64,000 nucleotides of DNA from Berghia stephanieae. Lineage: Eukaryota > Mollusca > Gastropoda > Nudibranchia > Aeolidiidae. The position numbers and the translations under genes were made by a program. The notes beneath the pieces are model-generated. The model had not been told where the DNA came from and did no database searches. It saw nothing but the letters and a program-made list of their open reading frames with translations. Shown piece after piece: positions 22,990-33,725 of this stretch. The stretch covers positions 15,256,447 through 15,320,446 of the forward strand of contig CM067455.1 of the NCBI GenBank assembly GCA_034508935.3, read 5' to 3'. Position 1 is the stretch's first letter. Every line of letters starts with the position of its first letter.

Positions 22990-23320
22990 AGATAAATCTT
23001 GTGAATATCAGGATTGTAACTACTGCAAGAAACCACTCCTTGTGAATATCAGGGTTGTAACAGTGATTATCAGGAATGTAACTCTTGCATAAATCACCCC
23101 TTCTCAATATCAGGATTGTAAATATTGCAAGAAAACAAGTCTTTGTGGATATTAGGATTGCACCTATTGCGATGAAATACTCTTTGTGAATATCATGAAC
23201 GTAACTATGGCAATGGCACCCTCTTTCTAGATATCAGCATTTTATATGTTGCAATAATATAACATTTAAATGCATTTTAGGGTTGTGATTGTTGCAATAA
23301 AACACTCTTTTAAAACTATC
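22990..23320 (+). repeat. Degenerate tandem repeat of about 50-58 bp
   Basis: About six diverged units around the motif tgtgaatatcaggattgtaa followed by ttgcaagaaa and cactcttt. Confidence 0.65.
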
Positions 23321-23669
23321 AAAACCTGTGTTTTTAAAATAAGTTCTTACATCCCTCACCATTTGTATCATTTCACAGTTAACCCATAATATTAAAGAGT
23401 ACCAAATCTGGTCTGCTTTGTGCGGCCACTTCTGCTATGGTTGGCAGAGAGGTCGCTCTTGCTGTGATTTCTAATTTCTACTTTCTGTTTTGTAGTGTTG
23501 CTAGGTGCCTTTGCAAAAATTCCGCCAACTTTATGCCAGAAATCCGACAAAATATGCCAACTTTGTCCTACTTCACCTGCGACATTTGCCCAAAATCCCC
23601 CCCAAAAATCCGCCATTTGATTTTATATATAAATCAACCAACTTATGCCAACTGGAGACGTGGACGATA

Positions 23670-23675
<6 letters not shown>
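23321..23675. other. No supported gene
   Basis: Overlapping short ORFs on both strands without a recognised domain. A weak internal inverted pattern (gccaactttatgcc / cgccaact) may be an old repeat. Confidence 0.4.

Positions 23676-23732
<57 letters not shown>
23676..23732. repeat. (TA)n microsatellite
   Basis: About 55 bp of alternating T and A. Confidence 0.95.
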
Positions 23733-23734
<2 letters not shown>

Positions 23735-23796
23735 GTCATCGCGGCGCTCAGCGTCGATTAAGCAAACGCCTAAAATATTAAATTAAGTCAAAAATA

Positions 23797-23862
23797 AACA
23801 ATAATAATAATAATGATAATAGTAATAATAGTATAATAACATTAATATAAATAATAATAATA

Positions 23863-23928
<66 letters not shown>

Positions 23929-23939
23929 TATTAATAATA

Positions 23940-24006
<67 letters not shown>

Positions 24007-24016
24007 TATAATAATA

Positions 24017-24098
<82 letters not shown>

Positions 24099-24156
24099 TA
24101 ATAAGTATGATAACAATAATAATAATAATCATAATAATAATAATAATAATGATAAT

Positions 24157-24210
<54 letters not shown>

Positions 24211-24234
24211 TAATAATAATAATAGTATAATAAC

Positions 24235-24296
<62 letters not shown>

Positions 24297-24378
24297 TAAT
24301 AATAATAATAAATAATAATAAATAATAATAATAATAATAATAAATATTAATAATAATATAATAATAATAATAATAATA

Positions 24379-24412
<34 letters not shown>

Positions 24413-24450
24413 ATATATAATAATAATAATAATAATAATAAATAATATAA
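23797..24450. repeat. Long imperfect (TAA)n microsatellite
   Basis: About 650 bp of TAA repeats with scattered single-base changes. It lies at the expected 3-prime end of the minus-strand LINE at 25053-26277, whose UTR seems to continue at 24451-24493 beyond a later insertion. It may therefore have grown from that LINE's tail. Confidence 0.9.
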
Positions 24451-24493
24451 ACTTTATATATTCTTTTCTGAAATTGTACATCAGACGTGGCAT

Positions 24494-25052
24494 AAAAAGA
24501 GATGGCTGGGTGGGGATCCTGACCTCCCATAGTGGGCAGGGAGGTACACACTGTATCTTCTATCCCCTTGTATCTGTTTTCCAACATGCTTTCTGTCTTT
24601 TTCTCGGAATGAGATTACTTGGTTTTGTCCTGGCACTGGCCTGAGTCCTAGCTGGGAGGGAAACAGTCAAATGCATAGTTATTGTTTTGGGAGATGATAT
24701 TTTTTTCCTTGTAAATTATCTCTCTGTTATGTATTAGTATATTTTTTATTTTTTAATGTATTATGTAAGCATTTGAGTGTATTCCTCTTTGTTGGATTTT
24801 GTGCTTGTGTCCGGATGAGACTTTTAGGTGATCTCAAACTAAGTACATTGGTGGTATGCTCTTGGAATCTACATCTGATCCCTATTTGTTCTCAATTCCC
24901 CTTTGTCTTACTTTCTCTTGGATGCTTTAATTGTAATTCTTGAACTTTTTACTATCCCATTTTCTTCCTTTTTACTGGCGCTGATATGACCTAAATGTGT
25001 TGCAAGCGCCGTAAAACCCTTAAAAACAAAAAAACAAAACAAAAAGAGATGG
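24494..25052 (+). mobile_element. About 530-bp non-autonomous retroposon, copy 2
   Basis: Element 24506-25040 is flanked by aaaaagagatgg at 24494-24505 and 25041-25052. It begins ctgggtggggatcctgacc like copy 1 at 16581, shares its full length, and ends gcgccgtaaaacccttaaaa plus an A-rich tail. Confidence 0.8.
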
Positions 25053-26277
25053 ATTCAAGTATTGATATTAGAAATACACAGAAATCAGCTTTAAATAACG
25101 TATAAAACCTCAAAATAAATTAAATAGGAATGTATCTATCTATTACATGCAATATAATCAATATTATATAGATAGAGACAATACATAGGATTTATAGAAA
25201 ATGAATAAATTTGATTATTGATTTAAGAGTATATTTAGTTGCACAATCTAAAATATTTCACTGCAGATGTTTGGAAAATAAAAATGGTGTAGAAAGAGAT
25301 CTGTTAGTGAGTAAGTGTACATAATATTTACGATAGAATTATCTATAATAATGTAAGAACAACAAAAGTGGAATAAATAGTGCAATCCACGTCCATAATT
25401 CTTGCACATTGAATAATCTGATGCTTGTCGGGAGAAAGGAGAGTCTATGTCTTTCGCTCTTGGTTTTGATGGAGAGAACCCTGTCACTTCTAATAGATGA
25501 AGTGATGTGTTTATTGAGGGGACGTTTCTTACAATTTGTAATTTTATGAAATGTTCGGAGACAGCAGCTTTTAAATAAAATGTCAAATCGTCTTTTCTGT
25601 TAATATATTTTGATGGTTTTTTTACCAGTTCCATCTAAGAGAATTTTATCAGCCATCCTAATGCCCTCCCCCCTCCAGACTGATATACAAATTGACAACA
25701 CACTTGCAATGACTGATCTATAAAACAATGTGCCTAGGCTTGAATTGATTTTAAAACGCAAATTTAGAGAGAAAGTAGTACGTTTATTAATTTTAGATTA
25801 AATTTGTTTTGTATTTGGTGTCAATTTCAGATTATAATCTACGACTATTCCTAAATATTTGTATTCTGAAACTTGTTCTACTATTTGATCTTTAATTTTT
25901 AGTGGATGATGGATATATTTTGCTTTTCTAAAGTCTATAACTAACCCTTATGTTTTACCTACATTTAAGTCTAAACAATTTCTATCACACCAAGAGGCAA
26001 TAGATTCAATTTCTTTAAAATAAGCTGATTCAATGTTATCCACTAATAGGCCCTATAGAGAAGTGCAATATGCAAATATCATAATTTGGACATTTTTGGG
26101 ATTGGTGCTTCTATAATCGTTTGTGTACATCGTGAAAATTACTGGTGACAGTACACAACTTTGAGGAGCACCAATAATGATGTTGCATGAATTGTTTCTT
26201 CCTACTTTCACGACCCATGCAACAATGACATAATTCATTTTAGGTCTAACGATATTGCGATCAGAAGACCGAGGCTG
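25053..26277 (-). pseudogene. Degenerate LINE reverse transcriptase, C-terminal half
   Basis: The minus strand encodes IIIGAPQSCVLSPVIFTMYT, a reverse-transcriptase motif (G-PQG--LSP-LF--Y), then FAYCTSL where the catalytic FADDT-type motif is expected. Further pieces are ESIASWCDRNCLDLNVGKT, EYKYLGIVVDYNLKLTPNTK and a C-terminal zone (SIRLFNVQEL) through several stops and frame changes. The catalytic aspartates are not preserved, so this is a dead copy. The motif style suggests a Jockey/CR1/L2-type LINE. Its 5-prime side ends where MU-1 copy 1 is inserted. Confidence 0.75.
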
Positions 26278-26284
26278 CATAGTA

Positions 26285-26945
26285 TAGCAATGACTATCCC
26301 GCACAAATCTTTGGGCCTCTTTTTCGTTTACGAAGTGCCCGAATTCGCGTCAAAATATGGGACGAAGCCGTTTCGTATATACTATTTAAAAAAAGTAATT
26401 ACGACGCTGTTTATTGATGAATATGACTGTAAGTTGGCACACAGTTAGAAAAAAGGTCATTTTAGATTATGTCAAGCGACAAAACTCGTGCGATTACCAG
26501 AAGACCGTTAAAAATAGATTTTTACTCTTTGGAGTAAAATATTTCTAAAACTACCGGGCGTGGAGGTTTTGTCGCTGACAAGGTAATACATGAACATTTC
26601 TTCTTTTTGGTTGTAAAATTTCATATGAATATGACGAGTACTTTTCCCGTATTTTACAAAACACCATCCTAATTTGCTCTTCAAGTTTCAATCTTTTAAT
26701 CCACTTATTACGCAAGATACAACCAAAGGTCGAAAAAAATGCCGAAAAAGCGTCCCATATTTTCGCGTTTTTTTCCTCTTTGCGGGTCATCCAAATAAAT
26801 GACACCTTTGAAACTGCATAACTTGTTCATTTATGAATGGATTTTCAAAATTCAAAAACATTTTTACTCAGTGGAGATAGGGCTTTGATTTTAGACAAAA
26901 ATTTTCCTCAAAAAGAGAAAAAACCATTTTTCATAGTCATTGCTA
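26285..26945. mobile_element. MU-1 element, copy 1
   Basis: A 661-bp element with ends TAGCAATGACTAT and ATAGTCATTGCTA. Flanked by catagta at 26278-26284 and 26946-26952 (7 bp exact; 8 of 9 bp match if the terminal T/A pair is counted as target). No transposase. A 7-9-bp duplication with a terminus that does not fit the hAT consensus leaves Mutator-like as the most likely superfamily. Both copies contain the same 80-codon open frame (TRKEEK, KIWDAFSAFF, LKLEEQIRMVF). Confidence 0.85.
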
Positions 26946-26952
26946 CATAGTA

Positions 26953-27787
26953 TTGAAAGCAGATGAAAAATCCCCAAACAGGACCCAACAGTAACATTTA
27001 GCTCGATTCAAGTGCAAATACATATTGTTTGTGACTACAAGCAATGCATCATCAACGCTCCTAATTGGTTGCTAAGCAAACTGAAAAGGATCAATGTGTG
27101 GGCTAAATCATATATTAATACGATGCAAAAATCCGTTATTCAAAGCATTTCATAATAATAGAAGTGAGCGCCACAGGTCTCAGGTCATTGGTTGTTAAAA
27201 TGCTTGACTTTTAGGGATAGGGATGGCAGATGTCTTCCATATGGAAGGAATGGTTGTGGAGAATAAAGAAATGTTGAATATATACGTAAATGTAAAGTAC
27301 AGCTCATTTGCATTCGCTTTCAAAGTTTTTGGTTTTATCCCATCTGGTCCTGCCGCTTTTCTTTCAAGAAAATTACCTATTCTCTTTTTTTTTTACAATT
27401 TAAGAAAACCATTGTTTCAACCATGAAGCATATAGAACTAGACCGAGCCAATATCTCGATTGCCTTTAGTTGCTGTAGCGAAAAGTAGGCTAATGCAATA
27501 TAGAGTGTGATCCCATCCTGCTGTTATAGCCTATCAAGCTCTCAAAAAGAGGTCCAAATAAAATGGATTTTTTAAAAACCCCATAATAACCGGGTCCCTC
27601 TTTTATCCCAAACTGTTATAAATGGGTTACACTGTTCTGATATGAAGAGTTATTTGTAGATAACTTTTATTTTTTTTTGCATGGGGCTATACATATTATC
27701 CGTAATAGTTACTGTAAATTGAAGCACATCTCATTTTATTGACATCAGATTCAATTTCCAACTCTTAGTTCACTCTAGTCAACGCGT
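26953..27787. other. No supported gene
   Basis: Sequence between the two MU-1 copies. Near 26990-27060 it resembles a diverged end of FB-C. The 67-codon frame at 27223 has no domain. Confidence 0.45.
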
Positions 27788-27929
27788 ACTTATTTGCAGG
27801 TCTGATAACTCAAATTGTTAGAGGCTCATTGTTGTAATGGCGATAATATCAAACCAACGCAAACTATTATTGACCAACAACATTAAATCGAGCTTATAAT
27901 TGCGTGTAGTCATCAGACTTGAAAATATG
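27788..27929 (+). mobile_element. FB-C element cut by MU-1 copy 2
   Basis: Starts cttatttgcaggtctgataa, contains ctcattgttgtaatgg and aaaccaacgcaaac, and ends gtcatcagacttgaaaatat, the inverted counterpart of the start. Its last bases continue beyond the MU-1 insertion at 28593 (aaatatgtggacg). Confidence 0.75.
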
Positions 27930-28592
27930 TAGCAATGACTATGAAAAATGTTTTTTTCTCTTTTTGAGGAACTTTTTGTCTAAAATCAAAGCCCTATCTC
28001 CACTGAGTAAAAATGTTTTTAAATTTTGAAAATCCATTCATAAATAAACAAGTTATGCAGTTTCAAATGTGTAATTTATTTGGATGACCCGCAAAGAGGA
28101 AAAAAAAAACGCGAAAATATGGGACGCTTTTTCGGCATTTTTTTCGACCTTTGGTTGTATCTTACGTAATAAGTGGATTAAAAGATTGAAACTTGAAGAG
28201 CAAATTAGGATGGTGTTTTGTACAATACGGGAAAAGTACCCGTCATATTCATATGAAATTTTACAACCAAAAAGAAGAAATGTTCATGTATTACCTTGTC
28301 AGCGACAAAACCTCCACGCCCGGTAGTTTTAGAAATATTTTACTCCAAAGAGTAAAAATCTATTTTTAACTGTCTTCTGGTAATCGTACGACTTTTGTCG
28401 CTTGACATAATCTAAAATGACCTTTTTTCTAACTGTGTGCCAACTTTCAGTCATATTCATCGATAAACAGCGTCGTAATTAATTTTTTTAAATAGCATAT
28501 ACGAAACGGCTTCGTCCCATATTTTGACGCGAATTCGGGCGCTTCGTGAGTGAAAAAGAGGCCCAAAGATTTGTGCGGGATAGTCATTGCTA
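27930..28592. mobile_element. MU-1 element, copy 2 (inverted relative to copy 1)
   Basis: 663 bp, ends TAGCAATGACTAT and ATAGTCATTGCTA, flanked by aaatatg at 27923-27929 and 28593-28599 (9 bp aaaatatgt if the terminal T/A pair is included). Different flanking duplications show that the two copies inserted independently rather than arising by an inverted duplication. Confidence 0.87.
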
Positions 28593-28639
28593 AAATATGT
28601 GGACGTCGATTCTAACATGATACCAATGTGAAGTAAATT

Positions 28640-28734
28640 ACAATACTCTAATGCAATAGAGACATATAATGTGGACGTTTCGGGTTTCCCCTTTGTCAAC
28701 AAAACACAATGAATAAAACATTAAAGACCGACGT
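28640..28734. mobile_element. FB-H fragment
   Basis: Contains aatgtggacgtttcgggttt and cccctttgtcaacaaaac, one arm of the FB-H hairpin (compare 57164-57361). Confidence 0.5.
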
Positions 28735-28887
28735 ATACTTATTTGCAGGTCTCACATCCCGAGTTGTTATGGTCTCATTGTTGTAATGGATATAACTCTC
28801 ACACCAATGCAAAATATCTTCCATTACATAATGTTTAATCAGGCCCATAATTCCATTCGGTTATCAGTCCTTCTAATATGCGCACCT
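28735..28887 (+). mobile_element. FB-C element, copy
   Basis: Begins cttatttgcaggtctcacat, has tctcattgttgtaatgg and accaatgcaaaat, and ends cggttatcagtccttctaat. Confidence 0.65.
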
Positions 28888-29014
28888 AGCTGCTGATAAA
28901 TACGAATCAAGCAGCAACATTATATTATTTTCCATTTGAGTATAGTTATAGATGTCTTTGTCTTCCAGCTTCAAGCAACAATCTTTGCTTTAAATCCAGT
29001 TTGAGAAAAATGCT

Positions 29015-29273
29015 TTACCCCTCTCTTACCACCTATTGGAAAATCATCAGCTTTGTTACGATGCAACCGTCACTTTTCTCATCTAGATTTCATCGCTTTT
29101 TGGTATAGCTATAAAAACTAGACATTCTGTAATATGGTTCTTATTGTCGAACAGTATCATGTATAGAATGTGTTTGTTGCTTTTCTGTTTGAGTACGAAA
29201 TGTCTGTTTTGTGTTGGGTGGGTGTGAAGTTTTTGAGAAAAATTCTGAAAATGGCTGGTAAGGAAAGGGTTAA
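29015..29273. mobile_element. pB-1 MITE abutting the stop codon of a lectin-like gene
   Basis: Left end tttacccctctcttacc (target slightly changed from TTAA), right end GGTAAGGAAAGGG|TTAA at 29270-29273. Belongs to the longer subfamily also seen at 61088. The right TTAA contains the TAA stop of the minus-strand gene, so the element lies immediately 3-prime of that reading frame and probably forms its 3-prime UTR. Confidence 0.8.
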
Positions 29274-30142
29274 CCACTTTTCTTCGACTTCATCGTCGAC
29301 ATGTCCAATTTCTTCACCTTCCAGGACACATTCTTATACTGCGTGGTCAGACGTAGAAACCGAACTGTCACCAACGACTTGCGAGTCGGTCTTGTGTAGG
29401 GTCCCATTTTCTTTCCATCCACATAAACGTGGATAAAATCCTCCGCGTAGATTATCACCATCTGACTCTCCTTTCCAACCGTGAAGTAATCAGAGGTCTT
29501 AAACTGAAGTCTCTCGCCCTGCCAGTATCGGCTTCCTTCTTTGAAGTTGTCGAACACGACGACATTATTACCAAAGTTGACAGTGAAGTGAACGTTGCAG
29601 TCTGGGAGTGGGTCTGGCACCCATCTGCTCTCCGTGAGAAACGCAGCACTCATGGGCTGTCCATCAGGTACAACTCGGAGAATAAATATTTGTCCGTCGT
29701 ACAATCCAAGAGGAAATGAGGCAAAAGGACTTGACGCAGAAGGAGTAAAAGAAGTCTTGCCTACAGCAACATAACTCTTTCTTGCAGGGGAGCTTGATGT
29801 AACCAGAGGGTGGGTCTTTGAATCAAAGCACAGCTGACAAAATCCAGATTTATTTTTATTATTACTATCATTATCATTATCTGATGGGATAAAATTGACA
29901 CCGACACACTTTTGTTGGGATTCGGAACAAGAGTCAGCACAATGGAGGGATGAACGAGTAGGAAACAACTGCTCACAGTTGTCCAAAATTGAATTATAGT
30001 CTCCTAGTTTATGATAATACGAATGCGGATCTGGCAGAAAAAACTTGGCGTTCGCATTATTCCATAGCACGACTAGGAATGTCAATTTGATCGGTTTGGT
30101 TAGTATTTTCATCTTGTTTATATGGTAAGAATGAATGACCAT
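29270..30142 (-). CDS. Secreted PAN/apple + galectin-like protein, paralogue 1
   Basis: A 290-codon intronless frame. The ATG at 30142 gives ten extra residues; Met11 (30112) is a better start because MKILTKPIKLTFLVVLW then forms a signal peptide ending near NANA. Residues about 50-110 hold a PAN/apple-like cysteine pattern (DNCEQ, LHCADSC, QQKCVGVNF, GFCQLC). An Asn/Asp-rich spacer (SDNDNDSNNKNKS) lies within it. The second half (about 145-275) is galectin-like: LYDGQIFILRVVPDG, FDNFKEGSRYWQGERLQF, FTVGKESQMVIIYAEDF, HVYVDGKKMGPY. The W..E.R signature of galectins is kept (WQGER), but the upstream H.N.R is changed (HFTVN), so sugar specificity is uncertain. Likely an extracellular lectin. 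Paralogues lie at 36398 and 47011. Runs opposite to both. Confidence 0.85.
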   Translation of the reverse strand: MVIHSYHINKMKILTKPIKLTFLVVLWNNANAKFFLPDPHSYYHKLGDYNSILDNCEQLFPTRSSLHCADSCSESQQKCVGVNFIPSDNDNDSNNKNKSGFCQLCFDSKTHPLVTSSSPARKSYVAVGKTSFTPSASSPFASFPLGLYDGQIFILRVVPDGQPMSAAFLTESRWVPDPLPDCNVHFTVNFGNNVVVFDNFKEGSRYWQGERLQFKTSDYFTVGKESQMVIIYAEDFIHVYVDGKKMGPYTRPTRKSLVTVRFLRLTTQYKNVSWKVKKLDMSTMKSKKSG

Positions 30143-30805
30143 AAAGTTACCCAGCTCTTTGTAACTATATTATTTAGATCACTTATCGAGTGTTTGGTCT
30201 CACATAATTCTATCTAACAGTCAATAAGCGCTTAATGTTACACATTATTTTTGTGTGTGTGATTGATTTGGTGGGTTGAGCTAAAGAGTATGATTTCACT
30301 TAAAATCACAAATAATATATTAAACTTGTTTTGAATAAACCGCTTAAATGGAAATACTCCAGCAAATATGAAATCAGTCTTTCTTTTATCGCGAAGTTCT
30401 AGGTTTTGAGAATTTTTTCTAAGATGAGGGTCATTTAAATCGATCGGATTTTGAAGGAAGGGTTTTCTGATCTTCTACATGGTTTTTTACCAGAATAGGG
30501 AAGTTAACCCAGCTAATCGATAAAAGAGCAAGTGTTTCAAGTTTCAACGCCACGCGTTGAAAAATTTAACAGTCCCCCACACTGTCTTTGGGCATGTACG
30601 AACCGTGACAGAAAATTAGCTGTTGTTTTGTGAGGCGTAGTATTTGTCTTGTCAATTAATCTCTTATCGGATTGTTTGGGAAGGATTGGACCAAATTACA
30701 ACACCCGTGGCATGAATATTTTATATAAACTGATAGAAATAGAAGACAAGGAGTTAATGTTTACAAATAGGCTTCAACAGTCATGACGTCACTTCCCTCG
30801 GAACA
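30143..30805. other. Upstream flank of paralogue 1, no other gene seen
   Basis: AT-rich sequence. No clear TATA box or exon could be supported. Confidence 0.45.
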
Positions 30806-30862
30806 ATGGCGGACGCCCTTATGAAAGATTTCTACGACGAGCATAAAATTACATCCATAGGA
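30806..30862 (+). other. Start-codon-like coding fragment, copy 1
   Basis: cggaacaATGG opens MADALMKDFYDEHKITSIG, which then runs into FB-H sequence and stops after 44 codons. A related minus-strand copy at 49388 reads MADALIKYFADEHK in the same sequence context (gaacaATGGCGGACGCCC). It could be a first exon, a gene fragment, or part of an unrecognised repeat. Confidence 0.35.
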
Positions 30863-30990
30863 GAAAAACATTATCTAATTCATCTGTGGTGTTTCATTCA
30901 TCTTGTTTTGTTGTTAAAGGGGAAACCCGAAACGTTCATTTGATATGTTTTTGTAATTGAATTGAAGCTTACATTCAATTTCACATTATT
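30863..30990 (+). mobile_element. FB-H half element
   Basis: Contains gtgtttcattcatcttgttt, ggggaaacccgaaacgttc and gaagcttacattcaatttca, one arm of the hairpin complete at 57164-57361. Confidence 0.6.
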
Positions 30991-31091
30991 TTTTATTTTG
31001 ATGGATAGCAGTGAGCGGTGGGCGCTGCCTTAGGTCTTGTATCGTGAAAATATATTAACGAATATGTGATAATGAAGAGACTTCGGATGGG

Positions 31092-31135
31092 TAAAACGCT
31101 TTGAACATCTTTGGTGGATATTGCGATATATATTC
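31092..31135 (+). mobile_element. SINE-P 3-prime tail fragment
   Basis: aaacgctttgaacatctttgg and tggatattgcgatata match the SINE-P end. It abuts the hairpin that follows. Confidence 0.5.
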
Positions 31136-31403
31136 TAGTTCCATAGTATTGATGTCATTGCTATCCATCCTAACAAAAGAGTAATGATGGAGAAGCTTCG
31201 GGTGGGAACAATGCAGAAAATCGACGTTTCGGGTATAAACCTTTCGTCAGCACAACAATAAACAAATAAACGTGGAAAACAAATAAAATAACATGCAGTA
31301 GTTGTTGTGCTCACGAAGGATTTGTATCCGAAAAGTCCTCTGTCTGTATTGTTCCCACCCGAGGCATCTCTTTTGTTAGGACATCACAACTATGGAACTA
31401 GAA
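31133..31403. mobile_element. Foldback element with 24-bp terminal inverted repeats
   Basis: Left end ttctagttccatagt-ttgatgtc and right end gacatcacaactatggaact(agaa) are inverted. Inner arms are also inverted (ggtgggaacaatgcag / attgttcccaccc; aatcgacgtttcgggtat / tatccgaaaagtc). No ORF. The inner cgtttcggg motif links it to FB-D and FB-H. Confidence 0.75.
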
Positions 31404-31445
31404 AGAACCTGGGTAAGATAAATGGATAGTTGTCACATATAAAAA

Positions 31446-31676
31446 TGGAACTTTTATTCATATATCGCAATATCAATCAAAGATATTCAAGGCGTTTTAC
31501 TAGGGGACACAAGCTCAGAAACAGCACTAACCATGTACATGATCATACATTCATGACGAATGCGAGACGATATTACAGTATTTTGACGGACATGTGCTCA
31601 TTTTACACTTGAGTACGGTGAAAGAATGTGCTCTTGAGTAAAGTGCGTTTTCAAAGGGGGCTCATCTTTGCGTGGC
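31446..31676 (-). mobile_element. SINE-P copy, diverged and truncated
   Basis: Contains gaacttttattcatatatcg, gcgagacgatattacag and attttacacttgagtacgg, then breaks off before the tRNA-like part. Confidence 0.6.
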
Positions 31677-31738
31677 CCATTCAACTCATTGGAGATAAAT
31701 TAATCAGGACATCGATAAACAGTCGTGTTTTTGTCATA

Positions 31739-32025
31739 AAAAGGAGCTTTTATATAGCGCAATATCCACTAAATGTTCTCAAAGCGCCAACAGCAACATT
31801 TAACATTTAGGACGGGACATGACGACTGTTAGGCGATGTTTCATTTTTTTTCCGATAGAGACAACGCTGTAAACGGCCAGGTACTCATTTTACACCTGAG
31901 TACGGTGAGAGAATGTGAGTGAAGAATCTTTTCCAAGGACTCAACTATGCGCCGAGCGAGGCTCGAACCCAGGATCTTCCGATCCGAAAGCGAGTGTCAT
32001 GCCATTAGACTACATAGCCGCACAC
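31739..32025 (-). mobile_element. SINE-P copy, full length
   Basis: The reverse strand reads gtgtgcggctatgtagtcta, atggcatgacactcgctttc, B box gggttcgagcc, gcatagttgagtccttgg, gcctaacagtcgtcatgtcc in turn, and ends gtggatattgcgctatataa. One of the best copies for a consensus. Confidence 0.9.
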
Positions 32026-32060
32026 AATATATTCAATATAATAAAAAAATAAATAAAATT

Positions 32061-32280
32061 AATAAACTTCCCTTTATTCATCCCCAAGGGGAAATTTGTC
32101 TTTAGGGTCTATTCCAAGGGAAGACTGGAATAACCCAGGCGTCAGCCGCAGACCAGCCCCGCAAAGTGAGCTAGGGCGAGGTGACTTGCTCAAGGCCACA
32201 CAACGCAGTGGCGAGTGATTGAACTCGCTACCTTTCGGGTAAGAAGCAAAGACCGTACCGCTGAGCCACGCTGCCCTCGC
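32061..32280 (-). mobile_element. SINE-R copy, full length
   Basis: The reverse strand begins gcgtggctcagcggtacgg (A box) with gagttcaatcactcgcc near the B-box position, and ends ccttggggatgaataaaggg. Confidence 0.75.
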
Positions 32281-32339
32281 AATAATCGGGTGGATATTAT
32301 AGGCATACAATCGAGCCTTGTCTTTTAAATCAATCAATT

Positions 32340-32448
32340 GAAAAATGTACTATTGTCATTCCCCGATGGTAAAATGTATCTTTAAGGTCTGTCTAAAGCA
32401 ACGGAAGATCGGAATAACCCGGTTGCAAGCCGCAGTGCAGTGCCACAA
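32340..32448 (-). mobile_element. SINE-R 3-prime fragment, diverged
   Basis: tgtcattccccgatggtaaa, ctttaaggtctgtctaaag and cggaataacccggttgc match the SINE-R body in the same orientation as the copy just upstream. Confidence 0.5.
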
Positions 32449-32695
32449 AGCGTAGCCATCGTTAATTTAAAGCCTGACACTGAAACCCAAAAAGACTGGC
32501 ATTTTGATGCCATTATTTGGTTTTTGCACCGCCTAGTGAGTTGTCGTTAGAAGTGCTCATGGAAACAAGTGGTCAAATTGGTTGAACTATTAAATACAAC
32601 TCACGATTTGTTTTCTTTTGTGGCCAAAGACTGGAATTTTGACGTCATATTTTGGTCAGTGTCAGGCTATAAGTTTACGATGGCTACGCACAAAG
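32449..32695 (+). mobile_element. FB-B element, uninterrupted copy
   Basis: Left end cgtagccatcgttaatttaa and right end gtttacgatggctacg are inverted, followed inward by agcctgacactg / cagtgtcaggct. The right end ctata|agtttacg shows the intact site at which FB-A inserted in other copies. Confidence 0.85.
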
Positions 32696-33484
32696 TGATC
32701 TAGAAGAAATAAATAACAATGTTAAATTGAACTTAGGCTTAAATTTTATATACGAAATAAAAGATAAAATGGACGTTTCAGGTTTCCCCTTTATCAACAA
32801 AGCAGGATGCATGAAACAATACGGACGAATACAGATAATGTGGTAGTGGCGTTGTTAAGATGAATAATCTTTAAAGATACATCAACCTTTCACTATAAGT
32901 GAATGCTCAACATACTCTTTATGCACCAATGTGGCACTAGCCGTCTTCATAATTGATGGAATACTAGCTGTGAAACACAAAGGAGGTCACGTTTTGATCA
33001 TTTAAAGAAGTTAGACTCGCCAAAAGGACCATCCTTCATTTCTACAATAAAAGAACAAAAGAAAACAAACAAAAAAGAAAGAAAGAAAAAAACAAAACAA
33101 AAAAATACCAGAAAGGCATTAACTTCAGAGAATGGTTTAAAAACTGACAACGTTTTGAAATATGTAGTCACAGTGCTTTCACATTCTGCTCTCTTTTCTT
33201 TCACTTTTTAAGGTCCATTTTTTTCTTCATTCCCTGATAAAGGAATGTCTCAGGGTATATATAACTGTAATAAAAACATCCCGTTTGTTGCAAAACTTGC
33301 AAAAATCGTAAGATTTTTTAAAAAGCTAGGTCTAGTATCAACAATATGTATTGATTCGTTATATTTCAAGTCGTGATATTTAAAAGTTAGTTAAAAACAG
33401 AAAAACACATACTATCTACATTTGATGCAAGAAACGAAACTAAAAAGAGAACGCTTTTTTCCAGTTTCACATAAAACTTTATTC
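32696..33484. other. No supported gene; FB-H fragment at 32725-32800
   Basis: aaaatggacgtttcaggttt near 32768 is an FB-H arm. The rest is AT-rich with A-runs near 33065. Confidence 0.45.
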
Positions 33485-33725
33485 TTAACTCTTTCCTTAT
33501 CGATAATTTTCAGTATTATTTTACAAAAGTGGAAGGCTTACCCAGCAGAAAAATTGATTTTTTAATCTCAAACAAGCTCTCGACAAACAACTTTATGTTC
33601 TTATTAATTAAACAAAGATCATTCTTCAAAGTTTCTGATGTACAAAATTACTCTGAATAAGAAAAATGTATATTGTGTCGTAACAAATGTGAGGATTTTG
33701 CTGTAGGTGGTAAGGAGAGGGTTAA
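33485..33725. mobile_element. pB-1 MITE, copy 4
   Basis: TTAA|CTCTTTCCTTATCG on the left and GGTGGTAAGGAGAGGG|TTAA on the right, 241 bp including targets. Same subfamily and orientation as 4388-4625. Confidence 0.85.

Noticed and set aside
26285-28592. One large inverted-repeat transposon with 660-bp arms
   Set aside because: Each arm has its own terminal inverted repeats and its own target duplication, so they are two separate insertions.
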